A stretch of 41,961 bases of DNA. Source: a bacterium. Its GTDB lineage: Bacteria > Patescibacteriota > Patescibacteriia > JACQRZ01. The translations under genes and the position numbers were made by a program. The notes beneath the pieces are model-generated. The model was not told the origin of the DNA. It did no database searches and saw only the letters and a list, made by a program, of their open reading frames with translations. Of the stretch, positions 19,001 through 26,946 are shown one piece after another. Location of the stretch: contig JAHFJA010000008.1 of NCBI GenBank assembly GCA_023246095.1, positions 1 to 41,961 of the forward strand. Direction: 5' to 3'. Within the stretch, counting starts at the first letter, position 1, and every line of letters begins with the position of its first letter.

Positions 19001-22000
19001 TACCAGCCTTACTTCGTTTGCAAACGGGACTCGATCGGGAAGTGTGGGAATTCTTGGAAGCGGTGGAACCGGATTTTCGAATACGTTTACAGGAGGAGTT
19101 CCTTCACAAGATACGACCTACTATTGGCGCATTAAATTTTGGGATGTCTCGGGTAATGCGGGTACTTTTTCCAATACGACGCCAGTCGATTCATTTATTA
19201 TTCCTTCAGGGGGCACTACGCCGATACTAAGTGTCCTTGATGCGTTAGGTACTACTGGTCAATATCCTTCCGTTGCGGTCGATCAAACAAGTGGGCTGGC
19301 ACGTATAGCATATTCAGATGCGACAAATAGCGATCTTCGTTATATACAATGTACAAATATTCCTTGTTCAACCTATACGACTAAACTTGTAGACGGGGTT
19401 GGATTCACGACAGGTGCCTATACTTCTATCGCGCTGGGAACAGGAGGAATTCCTCAAATCAGCTATTATGACATCAATACGTCTCGGATGAAACTTGCTA
19501 TTTGTAATGATCTTGCGTGCAGTTCACCAACTATTGTTTCGACGTTTGCGGGTACTGTTGTCGGACAAGGACAGTATTCATCGATTGCTATAGGTAGCGA
19601 TAACCTCGCGCGCATTGCTCATTATGGAGCTGTGGGGCTCAATCCTTATATTACTCGATGTCTCACTGCATTGTGTGCTACCTCAACAACCACTACTATT
19701 GATGCCAGTGCCGGAGACCAAGGTCAATATATATCGCTCGTGTTAAGTACTGCACCCGCCACGCTCGATTTTCCTCGTGTCAGCTACTACGATGCCACTG
19801 TGGGAGATCTTATATATGTGAAATGTGGGAACGTGGATTGTACAGGATCTACACCTGTCTCTATTGATACCACGAATACTGTCGGTCAACACACATCTAT
19901 TGGGTTGACAAGCACAGGCATACCGATAATCAGCTATTACTATGTTACGGGATCTGATTTACGCATTGTCGTCTGTGGAAGTGATACATGCAGTTCAGGA
20001 AATACCATAACTACTCTTGATTCGATAAACGTTACAGGACAAAACACTTCGCTTAAGATTGGGTCAGATGATCGCGCTGCAATCGCGTATTACGCAAATA
20101 CAAGTGGCTCATTGAAATTAGCGCGATGTATCGATGCAACATGTAACACAGCACAAGTAAATACAGTCGAGAGTGGGTTGGGTAGTGGAACTTCTTTTGT
20201 TGGTATGGGAATAGGTTCGGACAATATTCCAAGGATTGGAGCTTATAATGTGTCGCTGGGGGATTTAAATTTTGCGAAGTGTAACAATATATATTGTGGC
20301 ACGGTACCCAACTTCGCCCCCACTGCTCCAACTACCTTATATAGCAATACAGGACAAAATGGTGCTCAATCAGGCCTGGACAATCCCACTACCCTTAACT
20401 CCACCAACGTGGTCTTCTCTGCCATCTACAATGATCCTAATACACTGGACACTGCTAGCAAATATGAACTTCAGATTGCCACCAACAATAGTTTCTCTGG
20501 TCCATCCATCGTTTATGATTCTGAAAACACCGGACTAATAGGAACCACTCTGACCCTCAATCCACTTAATGGAGCTCGCTCCACCAATATCCCTATCCTT
20601 GCCAACGGGGGAGCGGTGACCAATATCTTTAGTGGAGGCATGCCAACTCTTAATACCCCCTACTACTGGCGTATCCGTTTCTGGGACAACAGTGGTGCAC
20701 AAGGAGCATTTTCTTCTGATCTGGGGGGTGCTGCCTCTTTTATCGTCACATCAAATGTTGCACCTTCTATCACCACATTGGACAGTGTGGGGGATGTGGG
20801 ACAATACACCTCAAATGTTGTTAACTTGAACGTTACAGGCTCAGATGGATTTTCTCGAATTGCCTATTATGATACCACCAATGCAGATCTCAAGTTTATT
20901 CAATGTACTAACTCCAATTGTTTGACCCGAGTGACTACTACCGTCGATTCTACTAACATAACAGGTCAAAATCCTTCTATTTCAATGGGTGCCGATGGTT
21001 TCGCTCGCATTGCCTACAAAAATGTTTCGGGTGGTGCAACAAATGATGACCCTATACTTGCTCGATGTACCAGTGCAGATTGTTCTTCAAGAGTACCTAC
21101 AATTATTGATAGCACCGCTAACGCGGGAGTTGATACTTCAATCGCAATGGATAATGCCGTGGGCGGGGATGGTTTTGCGCGCGTTCTTTATACCGGTAAT
21201 AACGGAGTATTTTTTGCTCGATGTACCAACGCAAATTGTTCTACTAGCGTCGTTACGTCAACTGTCTTTATTTCTGCTACTAGTCCTACATCTCACAATA
21301 CTTCTATGACCCTTGGTGCTGATCATTTTGGTCGTGTTAGCTACTATCAAGGCAACACACTGAATTTTATGCAGTGCACTAATGCTAATTGCAGTACCAG
21401 AGTTCTTACTGTGTTGGATAATTCGGTTGCTAATGTGGGGTCTCACACGTGGATTGCGATGGGCTCTGATGGTTTTGCGCGTATTAGCTACTATGATGTC
21501 ACTAATGGTGACCTCAAATTCATCCAGTGTACCAATGATGCTTGTACAGCCAAGGTGACTACCACTGTCGATTCTACAGGGAACGTTGGACAATATACTT
21601 CTCTTTCTTTGGGTCCAAATGACTTTGCTCGTATTAGTTACTATGATGTCACTAACGGTGATCTTAAATATGCTCAATGTGGTAACGCAAGCTGTTCAAC
21701 TAGTGTGATTACGACACTTGATTCTGTGGGTAATGTAGGACAAAGTACATCGCTTTCTCTCGCCTCTGATGGATCTCCTCGCATTGCCTACTATGATGTC
21801 ACTAACGGTGATCTTAAATATGCTCAATGTGGTAACGACAGTTGTACTCCCAACATTGCCCCCACCACCCCTACCGTCCTCTACGTCAACACCACTACCA
21901 ACGGAGCACAATCCGGCGTAGCAAGTCCTGCCACTCTCGCATCCACGAGTATCGTCTTTTCCGCCATTCATCATGATACCGACGGAGATGCAGCCAACAA

Positions 22001-24833
22001 GTATGAATTGCAAATTGATAATAACAGTGATTTTTCAAGTGTGTTGTACGATTCGGAAAACACTGGTCTCGTAGGAACAACTCTTACCCCCAACGCAAAT
22101 AATGGTGCACGTTCTACCGACATAGCAATCTTGGTAAATGGAGGGGCAGTCACCAATCTATTTTCCGGAGGGGTACCATCTACAAGCACAACGTACTATT
22201 GGCGCATCCGTTTTTGGGATACCAACGGTGCGAGAGGAGATTATTCACCTGATACCGGAGGTGCAGCAAGTTTCTATATTAACTCCGCCCCCACCACCCC
22301 TACCGTCCTCTACGTCAACACTACTACCAGCGGAGCACAATCCGGTGTAGCAAGTCCCGCAACCCTCGCATCCACCAGTGTTGTCTTCTCCGCAGTTCAC
22401 CATGATGCGGACGGAGATGCAGCCAGCGAATATGAATTACAGATTGATAATAACAGTGATTTTTCAAGCGTGCTCTATGATTCGGAAAATACTGGTCTCG
22501 TAGGAACAACTCTTACTCCCAATGCAAACGATGGAGCACGCTCTACGAATATAGCAATCTTGGCAAATGGCGGAGCAGTCACCAACTTATTTTCGGGGGG
22601 CGTACCATCCACAAACACGACGTACTATTGGCGCATCCGTTTCTGGGATGCCAGAGGAGCACGAGGTGATTATTCACCTGATACCGGAGGTGCAGCTCAA
22701 TTCATGGTCGTCATAGGTAGCAGTCCTACAGCACCCACTTCACTATATGCAAATACCTCTGCCTTAGGTGCCCAACTTGGCCTTGCCAACCCCACCACCC
22801 TTAGTTCTTCAAATGTTGTCTTTTCCGCAATCAACAATGACCCGGATGGGGACATAGTAAACAAGTATGAATTGCAGATCGACGACGATGACACTTTCTC
22901 AAGTGTCCTCTATGATTCCGAGAACACTGGCTTGGTGGGTACGAACATGACGGCGACTTCCAACGGAAGTCGTACCCCCACACCTGACATTGCTATCCTC
23001 TCTAATGGAGGTGCAGTTACCAATACATTCAGTGGAGGATTACCATCGGTTGGTATTACCTACTATTGGCGTATTAGATTTTGGGATACTAACGGGAATA
23101 GAGGCGCATTTTCTCCCTCAGGAACAAACGCCGCCTATTTCTTAGTACCGGGGGTTAGTTGTGTCAACGCTCCTTCCGGTTTAGTTTCGTGGTGGCCCGC
23201 AGATAACAATACTACTGACCGACAAGGAAGCAATTCAGGGCAGCTTTCAAATGGTGCTACATTTGGTAATGGGAAAGTTTTAAGAGGTTTCAGTTTTGAT
23301 GGGATCAACGATTCAGTAAACATGACAGACACAGGACTTCCTAGTGGAACACAAGATCGTACGATAGTAGGCTGGCTCAAGACGGGTTCATCAGGAGAAA
23401 AATATTTCTTTTCCTATGGTACTGATGTGGCCACACAAGCATTTGCCTTTGGGATACTCGACAACAAACTTACTATCTCCAATTCAGGCACTAATATTTC
23501 TTCAGCATCCAACGTAAATGACAGTACATTCCATCATGTTGCGGTAACATACAACTCAACAGGAGATGTATACAAGCTGTATATTGATGGCGTACTAGAC
23601 GGCACAGGCACTATGACGACCTCAACGGTCCTGTCAGGTTCTACCTACCTAGGTCGTTACCTCACTGCCTCAAATTTCTTTGCGGGTATTCTCGATGAAC
23701 CTGCAATATTTAATCGTGTCCTCTCAAGTTCAGAAATCAATTCGTTATATCAAGCAAACTCATCGGGTATATGTAAACCCATCACAGGGGTGACGAGCGT
23801 GAGCAACACTCAAACGACACAGAAGACCTCAGCCACAGGGAATCAGACTATTTCCTTCAGTACTCCCAGCGGTGCCCCCGAGGACGCAACCATCACCCTC
23901 ACATTCCCTGCCAGTTTTAACATTGCCAGCATTACCGAAGATGACGTCGATTTGGCTGTTGATGGTGTAGATCTCACCACCGCTGCCACATGTTCCGGTT
24001 CAGAAAAGGCGAGTGTCGCTGTCAGTGGTCAAACGCTCACTTTCACGATCTGTAATGGTGACGGAGGTGCTATAGCAAAAAACAGCGTAGTGACTCTAAG
24101 GATAGGAACCAACGCCACCGTATCAGGGACAGGGGTGAATCAAATTACCAACCCTAGTACTGTTGGCAGTTATACTCTTGCCATAGGTGGTACGTTTGGA
24201 GATGTGGGTTCCATTGTCGTCCCTGTTACCGACAGCGATCAAGTGGGGGTAGGTGCTACCGTGTCTCCAACCATTACGTTTGATATTGATAGTGCACTCA
24301 CCGACAGTGAAACATCGGCACCATACACGATCGCTTTGGGATCACTCACTCCATCAATACTGACTACCTCGAATGGATTATTAATTAATGGGCCAGAGAT
24401 TAACAGTATCTTCCTTGATCTCAACAGTAATGCATTTGGTGGCGCATCAGTAACCGTATTTGGTACGAATGGAGGACTCTACTCTCCTAGCAAAACTACC
24501 CTTATTACTCCCGCAACCGCGGAAGAAACGATTGTTGCCGGGCAAGCAAAGTTTGGTCTCTGCGTCGCGGCGATTTCCCAGACTTCAGGATTAGGAACGT
24601 TCAGCGCATCACCCAATTATGATGCTGATGGATTATCAAACTGCACTACTACAAATGGAGGTACTCCAAAGATTGGAAAAGTGAATACCACCCCAACACC
24701 GATAGTGGCAACAAACGGTACCATCTCAGGAGGACGTGTTCAGATACTTGCCAAAGCATCGGTTACCAACATAACCCCTGCTTCCAATGATTATCAAGAG
24801 GTGCTTACATTTATTGCGACGGGGACGTTTTAA
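16059..24833 (+). CDS. Giant surface protein 3: four seven-repeat propellers, six Fn3-like domains, LamG and C-terminal module
   Basis: At 2924 residues this is the largest protein in the window. It has an N-terminal hydrophobic segment (about 8-28) followed by a likely processing region (TPTYAT). Four arrays of exactly seven repeats (about 38-389, 523-902, 1053-1418 and 1568-1932) are each followed by an Fn3-like domain. After the fourth array there are three in tandem (about 1934-2076, 2077-2218 and 2219-2363), the first two highly similar in DNA. A LamG-like domain (about 2364-2572) and the C-terminal module (about 2573-2924, ending EVLTFIATGTF) complete it. It belongs with the two preceding paralogues but has its own promoter. 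The C-terminal module is more divergent than those of proteins 1 and 2. Function unknown; adhesion or host-cell contact is a reasonable inference for an episymbiont. Confidence 0.85.
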   Translation: MIQKKHFRLTALFSVLLLIIGATAFLFIQSNNTPTYATTITTVDTVGDVGSYPSTAIASSDGFARISYYDTTNGDLKFVQCTNALCSTHNITTVDSTGDVGWYTSIALDSNNLAFISYYDATNGDLKFVQCTNAACSTSNITTVDSTGDVGTGSSLKIASDGFARIAYTDTTNADIKFAQCTNAACTTKTITSVITLPNASGVISLALNSSDLARFTYYDFGVSDLIFVQCTNAACSTKNTTTVDSTGIVGSSSSLVLNSSDLARISYFDQTNGDLKFAECTNSVCSTKNITTVDATGVAGVQSSITLASDGFARISYVSNGGGLKFIGCLTSNCASRFNTTVDVSAAQFGAPSIALGSDGFARISYYYGGNAGLNFVQCTNNACNSNQAPSAPDTLFANVSTTGAATGSANPTNLSLKAVSFTAIHRDLGEDAANKYRLQISTNSDFSVTGAYVYDSGSAGTPLPANVSNNARSTSIGSPYLALTGGTTYYWRIAFYDTSGNVGPFSTETATFTTVTTPTPSTSLADGDLIAGTIGNYASLGIGGDGFPRIAYQYITGLDLYYVQCFDAVCGTHATTVLETTNSVGAYISMYTDPVDGFSRISYQDSTNGDLKFIRCTNASCSTKNSRLVDSTNVTGLYTSIARGSGGFPQISYYDSTLGDLKFVQCADADCLTVYNSSNVIVASGTTSITLDSTGDVGQYTSLSIDSNGFPRIAYYDVTNTDLKLVRCGNNGSVFCTTGNVVVGVDVSGNNEGQFESLALDSHNCESISYHEGGSGDLRFARYAWNGSACDSSPTLTTLDTAGVTGQYTSIKMGAGDIPSIAYVNASNPNLRFIRCPNAACTSPSPINLDGTVGSGVYASLIIGNSGTYTNDNLPRVAYIRGSDLYIAVCYNTGCLPNQGPSAPASLLVNTTANGAQTADCSPSSGKPNCTNPIDLASTSLTFSAVGSDVDLENMNKYELQISIYPDFNTLKYDSGTAGTSLTSFANGTRSGSVGILGSGGTGFSNTFTGGVPSQDTTYYWRIKFWDVSGNAGTFSNTTPVDSFIIPSGGTTPILSVLDALGTTGQYPSVAVDQTSGLARIAYSDATNSDLRYIQCTNIPCSTYTTKLVDGVGFTTGAYTSIALGTGGIPQISYYDINTSRMKLAICNDLACSSPTIVSTFAGTVVGQGQYSSIAIGSDNLARIAHYGAVGLNPYITRCLTALCATSTTTTIDASAGDQGQYISLVLSTAPATLDFPRVSYYDATVGDLIYVKCGNVDCTGSTPVSIDTTNTVGQHTSIGLTSTGIPIISYYYVTGSDLRIVVCGSDTCSSGNTITTLDSINVTGQNTSLKIGSDDRAAIAYYANTSGSLKLARCIDATCNTAQVNTVESGLGSGTSFVGMGIGSDNIPRIGAYNVSLGDLNFAKCNNIYCGTVPNFAPTAPTTLYSNTGQNGAQSGLDNPTTLNSTNVVFSAIYNDPNTLDTASKYELQIATNNSFSGPSIVYDSENTGLIGTTLTLNPLNGARSTNIPILANGGAVTNIFSGGMPTLNTPYYWRIRFWDNSGAQGAFSSDLGGAASFIVTSNVAPSITTLDSVGDVGQYTSNVVNLNVTGSDGFSRIAYYDTTNADLKFIQCTNSNCLTRVTTTVDSTNITGQNPSISMGADGFARIAYKNVSGGATNDDPILARCTSADCSSRVPTIIDSTANAGVDTSIAMDNAVGGDGFARVLYTGNNGVFFARCTNANCSTSVVTSTVFISATSPTSHNTSMTLGADHFGRVSYYQGNTLNFMQCTNANCSTRVLTVLDNSVANVGSHTWIAMGSDGFARISYYDVTNGDLKFIQCTNDACTAKVTTTVDSTGNVGQYTSLSLGPNDFARISYYDVTNGDLKYAQCGNASCSTSVITTLDSVGNVGQSTSLSLASDGSPRIAYYDVTNGDLKYAQCGNDSCTPNIAPTTPTVLYVNTTTNGAQSGVASPATLASTSIVFSAIHHDTDGDAANKYELQIDNNSDFSSVLYDSENTGLVGTTLTPNANNGARSTDIAILVNGGAVTNLFSGGVPSTSTTYYWRIRFWDTNGARGDYSPDTGGAASFYINSAPTTPTVLYVNTTTSGAQSGVASPATLASTSVVFSAVHHDADGDAASEYELQIDNNSDFSSVLYDSENTGLVGTTLTPNANDGARSTNIAILANGGAVTNLFSGGVPSTNTTYYWRIRFWDARGARGDYSPDTGGAAQFMVVIGSSPTAPTSLYANTSALGAQLGLANPTTLSSSNVVFSAINNDPDGDIVNKYELQIDDDDTFSSVLYDSENTGLVGTNMTATSNGSRTPTPDIAILSNGGAVTNTFSGGLPSVGITYYWRIRFWDTNGNRGAFSPSGTNAAYFLVPGVSCVNAPSGLVSWWPADNNTTDRQGSNSGQLSNGATFGNGKVLRGFSFDGINDSVNMTDTGLPSGTQDRTIVGWLKTGSSGEKYFFSYGTDVATQAFAFGILDNKLTISNSGTNISSASNVNDSTFHHVAVTYNSTGDVYKLYIDGVLDGTGTMTTSTVLSGSTYLGRYLTASNFFAGILDEPAIFNRVLSSSEINSLYQANSSGICKPITGVTSVSNTQTTQKTSATGNQTISFSTPSGAPEDATITLTFPASFNIASITEDDVDLAVDGVDLTTAATCSGSEKASVAVSGQTLTFTICNGDGGAIAKNSVVTLRIGTNATVSGTGVNQITNPSTVGSYTLAIGGTFGDVGSIVVPVTDSDQVGVGATVSPTITFDIDSALTDSETSAPYTIALGSLTPSILTTSNGLLINGPEINSIFLDLNSNAFGGASVTVFGTNGGLYSPSKTTLITPATAEETIVAGQAKFGLCVAAISQTSGLGTFSASPNYDADGLSNCTTTNGGTPKIGKVNTTPTPIVATNGTISGGRVQILAKASVTNITPASNDYQEVLTFIATGTF
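16173..17224 (+). repeat. Seven-repeat array 3A (predicted beta-propeller)
   Basis: Seven units are present (DGFARISY, NLAFISY, DGFARIAY, DLARFTY, DLARISY, DGFARISY, DGFARISY), each with a Cx4C pair such as CTNAAC. Confidence 0.75.
17625..18765 (+). repeat. Seven-repeat array 3B (predicted beta-propeller, one irregular blade)
   Basis: Seven units are present (DGFPRIAY, DGFSRISY, GGFPQISY, NGFPRIAY, HNCESISY, GDIPSIAY, DNLPRVAY). Unit 4 has a longer Cys spacing (CGNNGSVFC). Unit 5 lacks the first Cys of the pair but carries an extra Cys in its HNCESISY core. Confidence 0.7.
19215..20316 (+). repeat. Seven-repeat array 3C (predicted beta-propeller)
   Basis: Seven units are present (GLARIAY, GGIPQISY, DNLARIAH, DFPRVSY, TGIPIISY, DDRAAIAY, DNIPRIGA), each with a Cx4C pair. 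Confidence 0.7.
20763..21857 (+). repeat. Seven-repeat array 3D (predicted beta-propeller)
   Basis: Seven units are present (DGFSRIAY, DGFARIAY, DGFARVLY, DHFGRVSY, DGFARISY, NDFARISY, DGSPRIAY). Units 5-7 share long identical DNA stretches at an exact 150-bp period (starting 21491, 21641, 21791). Confidence 0.75.
21858..22715 (+). repeat. Tandem duplication of an Fn3-like domain (period 429 bp)
   Basis: Copies 21858-22286 and 22287-about 22715 both begin GCCCCCACCACCCCTACCG and remain highly similar to their ends (by eye roughly nine bases in ten). The period of 143 codons keeps the frame. Confidence 0.85.
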
Positions 24834-24842
24834 CAGTTTATC

Positions 24843-24871
24843 TTGACCCGTGAACACTATAGGGGTATAGT
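24843..24871 (+). promoter_or_regulatory. Promoter of the SPFH gene
   Basis: TTGACC (24843-24848), a 17-bp spacer and TATAGT (24866-24871) lie 30 bp before the ATG at 24901. They begin only 9 bp after the stop of giant gene 3. No Shine-Dalgarno sequence precedes the ATG. Confidence 0.75.
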
Positions 24872-24900
24872 CGTGCTATCAATTCATAATACTTCTTTGT

Positions 24901-25656
24901 ATGACAATAGTATGGGTATTTATAGGTTTTATCGTATTTATTTGGCTGTTTTGTCTTCGTCAGATTAATCAGTATCAACGCGGTGTCATGTTTACGATGG
25001 GGCGGTTTTCCGGTATTAAAGGTCCGGGTTGGAGATTGGTTATTCCGGTATTTCAGTCAATGACAAAAGTAGACATGCGCGTTAAGGCAGTGGATGTGCC
25101 AAATCAAAAGGCTATCACCAAAGACAATATCACTGTCGATGTAAGTGCGGTGATTTATTATAATGTTGATGATGCGGGAAAAGCTATATTGATGGTTGAA
25201 AACTTTTTTTACGCGGTTTCCCAGCTTGCCCAAACAACAATGAGAAATGTAGTGGGTGAAGTTGAACTTGATGATCTATTGGCGGGACGAGAAAAAGTTT
25301 CAACACACATTCGTGACATTGTCGGTCAAACCAGCGAGGCATGGGGTATCAAGGTAGATAATGTAGAGCTCAAAGATGTCTCTCTCCCCCAAGAGATGGA
25401 ACGTACGATTGCAAAACAAGCAGAAGCAGAACGTGAAAAGAGAGCTGTGATCATTCAGGCAGAAGGAGAAGTGTTGGCCGCAGAAAATATGGCAAAGGCT
25501 GCAAGTATACTTTCAGCTGTTCCTGGCGCACTACATTTACGTACTTTGCAATCGATTAATGATATTAGTTCTGATCAATCTAACACAATAGTGTTCGTTA
25601 CTCCCGTTGAGGTACTGAAAGCGTTTGAAGGGTTTGTGAAAAAGACAGGAGTATAA
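24901..25656 (+). CDS. Stomatin/prohibitin-like SPFH (band 7) membrane protein
   Basis: The 251-residue product has an N-terminal membrane segment (about 2-19) and then the SPFH core: NQYQRGVMFTMGRF, GPGWRLVIPVFQ, KVDMRVKAVDVPNQ and the NITVDVSAVIYYNV strand. It continues with an Ala/Glu/Lys-rich predicted coiled coil (about 175-200). This matches bacterial stomatin-like proteins (slipins), which oligomerise on membranes and often work with membrane proteases. No NfeD-type partner is adjacent here. The length is normal for the family. It lies between the giant surface-protein genes and a secreted protein of unknown function. Confidence 0.93.
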   Translation: MTIVWVFIGFIVFIWLFCLRQINQYQRGVMFTMGRFSGIKGPGWRLVIPVFQSMTKVDMRVKAVDVPNQKAITKDNITVDVSAVIYYNVDDAGKAILMVENFFYAVSQLAQTTMRNVVGEVELDDLLAGREKVSTHIRDIVGQTSEAWGIKVDNVELKDVSLPQEMERTIAKQAEAEREKRAVIIQAEGEVLAAENMAKAASILSAVPGALHLRTLQSINDISSDQSNTIVFVTPVEVLKAFEGFVKKTGV

Positions 25657-25671
25657 AGAAGGGGATCGTGG

Positions 25672-25677
25672 TATAAT
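25672..25677 (+). promoter_or_regulatory. Extended -10 promoter of the secreted-protein gene
   Basis: A perfect TATAAT preceded by TGG lies 28 bp upstream of the ATG at 25705. The -35 is poor. Confidence 0.6.
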
Positions 25678-25704
25678 CACCATATTATTGCTGTCATCTT
25701 TTCT

Positions 25705-26541
25705 ATGAAAAAGTATTTTACCCTATTGGTGGTGTGTGTAGTTGTATTTGGTATTTCTCCTAGAGTACACGCGGATTCAGCTCCAGATCGTCCATTATGC
25801 AGTGAGACAGAAGACTATACAGTGTCGCCATCGAAAGCAGTTATACCGACATGTAAAGCAATTGGAAGGATTTTTAACCTTACTAATTCGCCAGAATTTC
25901 AGCAAAAGATATATATTCTTGAACACATCTCCGAAAGAGGGGGTTCGGAGTATTATCGTATACACAAAGATGGCCCGATCGATCAACCTCACGGCACAGG
26001 TGCAGACTTGATTGCAATTGATAAATCATATTTTGATTCTCATGGTGGTTTGTCTGGCGTTTTTAAAGAAAAAACAGTGGTAGATCCGGACTTTGGGAAC
26101 GCGACAGTTATGTCACCTGTCAATGAAGCAGATTTTTCTCAAAATACATTTCCGATTGTTGTGGCGAGAAATGATTCTGATTCTGGGCAAGACTATGGCG
26201 CATTTCTGGATACTGTACCCTCAAGTCCTTTTGTGAATGTCACCAACGCATACTATATCTATGACCAGGAATCGACTATCAGTCCGGTGACTGCGAAGGA
26301 AATGGTGTACATACCTCTTGATTTTGTTCAGGATGAGGGAAAAAAAAAGTTGGTGGTTTATAAATCGAAAATTATTTTTACTCTTGATAACAATAAGAAA
26401 TCGGAAAAAGTGTATCCTGTTCCCACTATGGAAGAATTAAAAACTCCCGTCGTAGCTCCGGGGTCAGCAACCCCAACAGCACCAACTGAGTCTCTCTTCA
26501 TTTATATTTTGAAGACCATCTTTCACTTTTTCCGAATCTAA
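25705..26541 (+). CDS. Secreted protein of unknown function
   Basis: This 278-residue protein has a clear signal peptide: MKK, a hydrophobic run to about residue 20, and a cleavage site near VHADS. I recognise no domain in the mature part. Two Cys residues occur early (C32 and C50). The C-terminus has a Pro/Ala/Thr-rich linker (about 248-262) and then a hydrophobic or amphipathic end (SLFIYILKTIFHFFRI) that could anchor it in the membrane. Its stop overlaps the ATG of the next gene (TAATG), so the two are coupled and may act together. Confidence 0.7.
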   Translation: MKKYFTLLVVCVVVFGISPRVHADSAPDRPLCSETEDYTVSPSKAVIPTCKAIGRIFNLTNSPEFQQKIYILEHISERGGSEYYRIHKDGPIDQPHGTGADLIAIDKSYFDSHGGLSGVFKEKTVVDPDFGNATVMSPVNEADFSQNTFPIVVARNDSDSGQDYGAFLDTVPSSPFVNVTNAYYIYDQESTISPVTAKEMVYIPLDFVQDEGKKKLVVYKSKIIFTLDNNKKSEKVYPVPTMEELKTPVVAPGSATPTAPTESLFIYILKTIFHFFRI

Positions 26542-26942
26542 TGCTCGAGTATACTTACAAATTCTTTTTCTACTCCGCATGTACCATTGTCATTGAGACA
26601 GTGGTATTGTTTTTACTCATTCGGAAAGGCTTTAAGATTGATGGAAGCACCGTGGCTACAAAGAAGATAATTATCGCGGGAATATTCGCCTCAATGATTA
26701 CTTTGCCGTACGTGTGGTATATTTTACCGATTCTTGTGTATTGGTCATACGGCTTACAAGTAATATTTTCTGAAGTACTTGCAGTGGTAGTTGAAGCACT
26801 ATTTTATGGACTTTTTTTGATACCCCGATGGAAACGCGCGATTGTTTTATCTGTTATTTGTAATGCTGTGTCATTTTTCTTGATGCTGTTGCTTAATACA
26901 ATTCCGGCATTTTCTGAGTTTGTTTCGTGGGTGGTGTCGTAA
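26541..26942 (+). CDS. Small multi-pass membrane protein of unknown function
   Basis: This 133-residue, strongly hydrophobic protein has about four predicted membrane segments (roughly 8-27, 43-66, 70-96 and 101-130). No motif is recognised. Its ATG shares a base with the stop of the secreted-protein gene, indicating translational coupling. It ends 4 bp before the convergent glycosyltransferase gene. Confidence 0.65.
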   Translation: MLEYTYKFFFYSACTIVIETVVLFLLIRKGFKIDGSTVATKKIIIAGIFASMITLPYVWYILPILVYWSYGLQVIFSEVLAVVVEALFYGLFLIPRWKRAIVLSVICNAVSFFLMLLLNTIPAFSEFVSWVVS

Positions 26943-26946
26943 CCCC

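Noticed and set aside
5928-24833. CRISPR or DNA-level repeat array
   Set aside because: The ~150-bp periodicity reflects protein repeats in frame. The units diverge at third codon positions and there are no short identical repeats with unique spacers.
24834-24900. Terminator for giant gene 3
   Set aside because: No hairpin with a T-run is visible. The region is occupied by the promoter of the SPFH gene, so read-through may occur.
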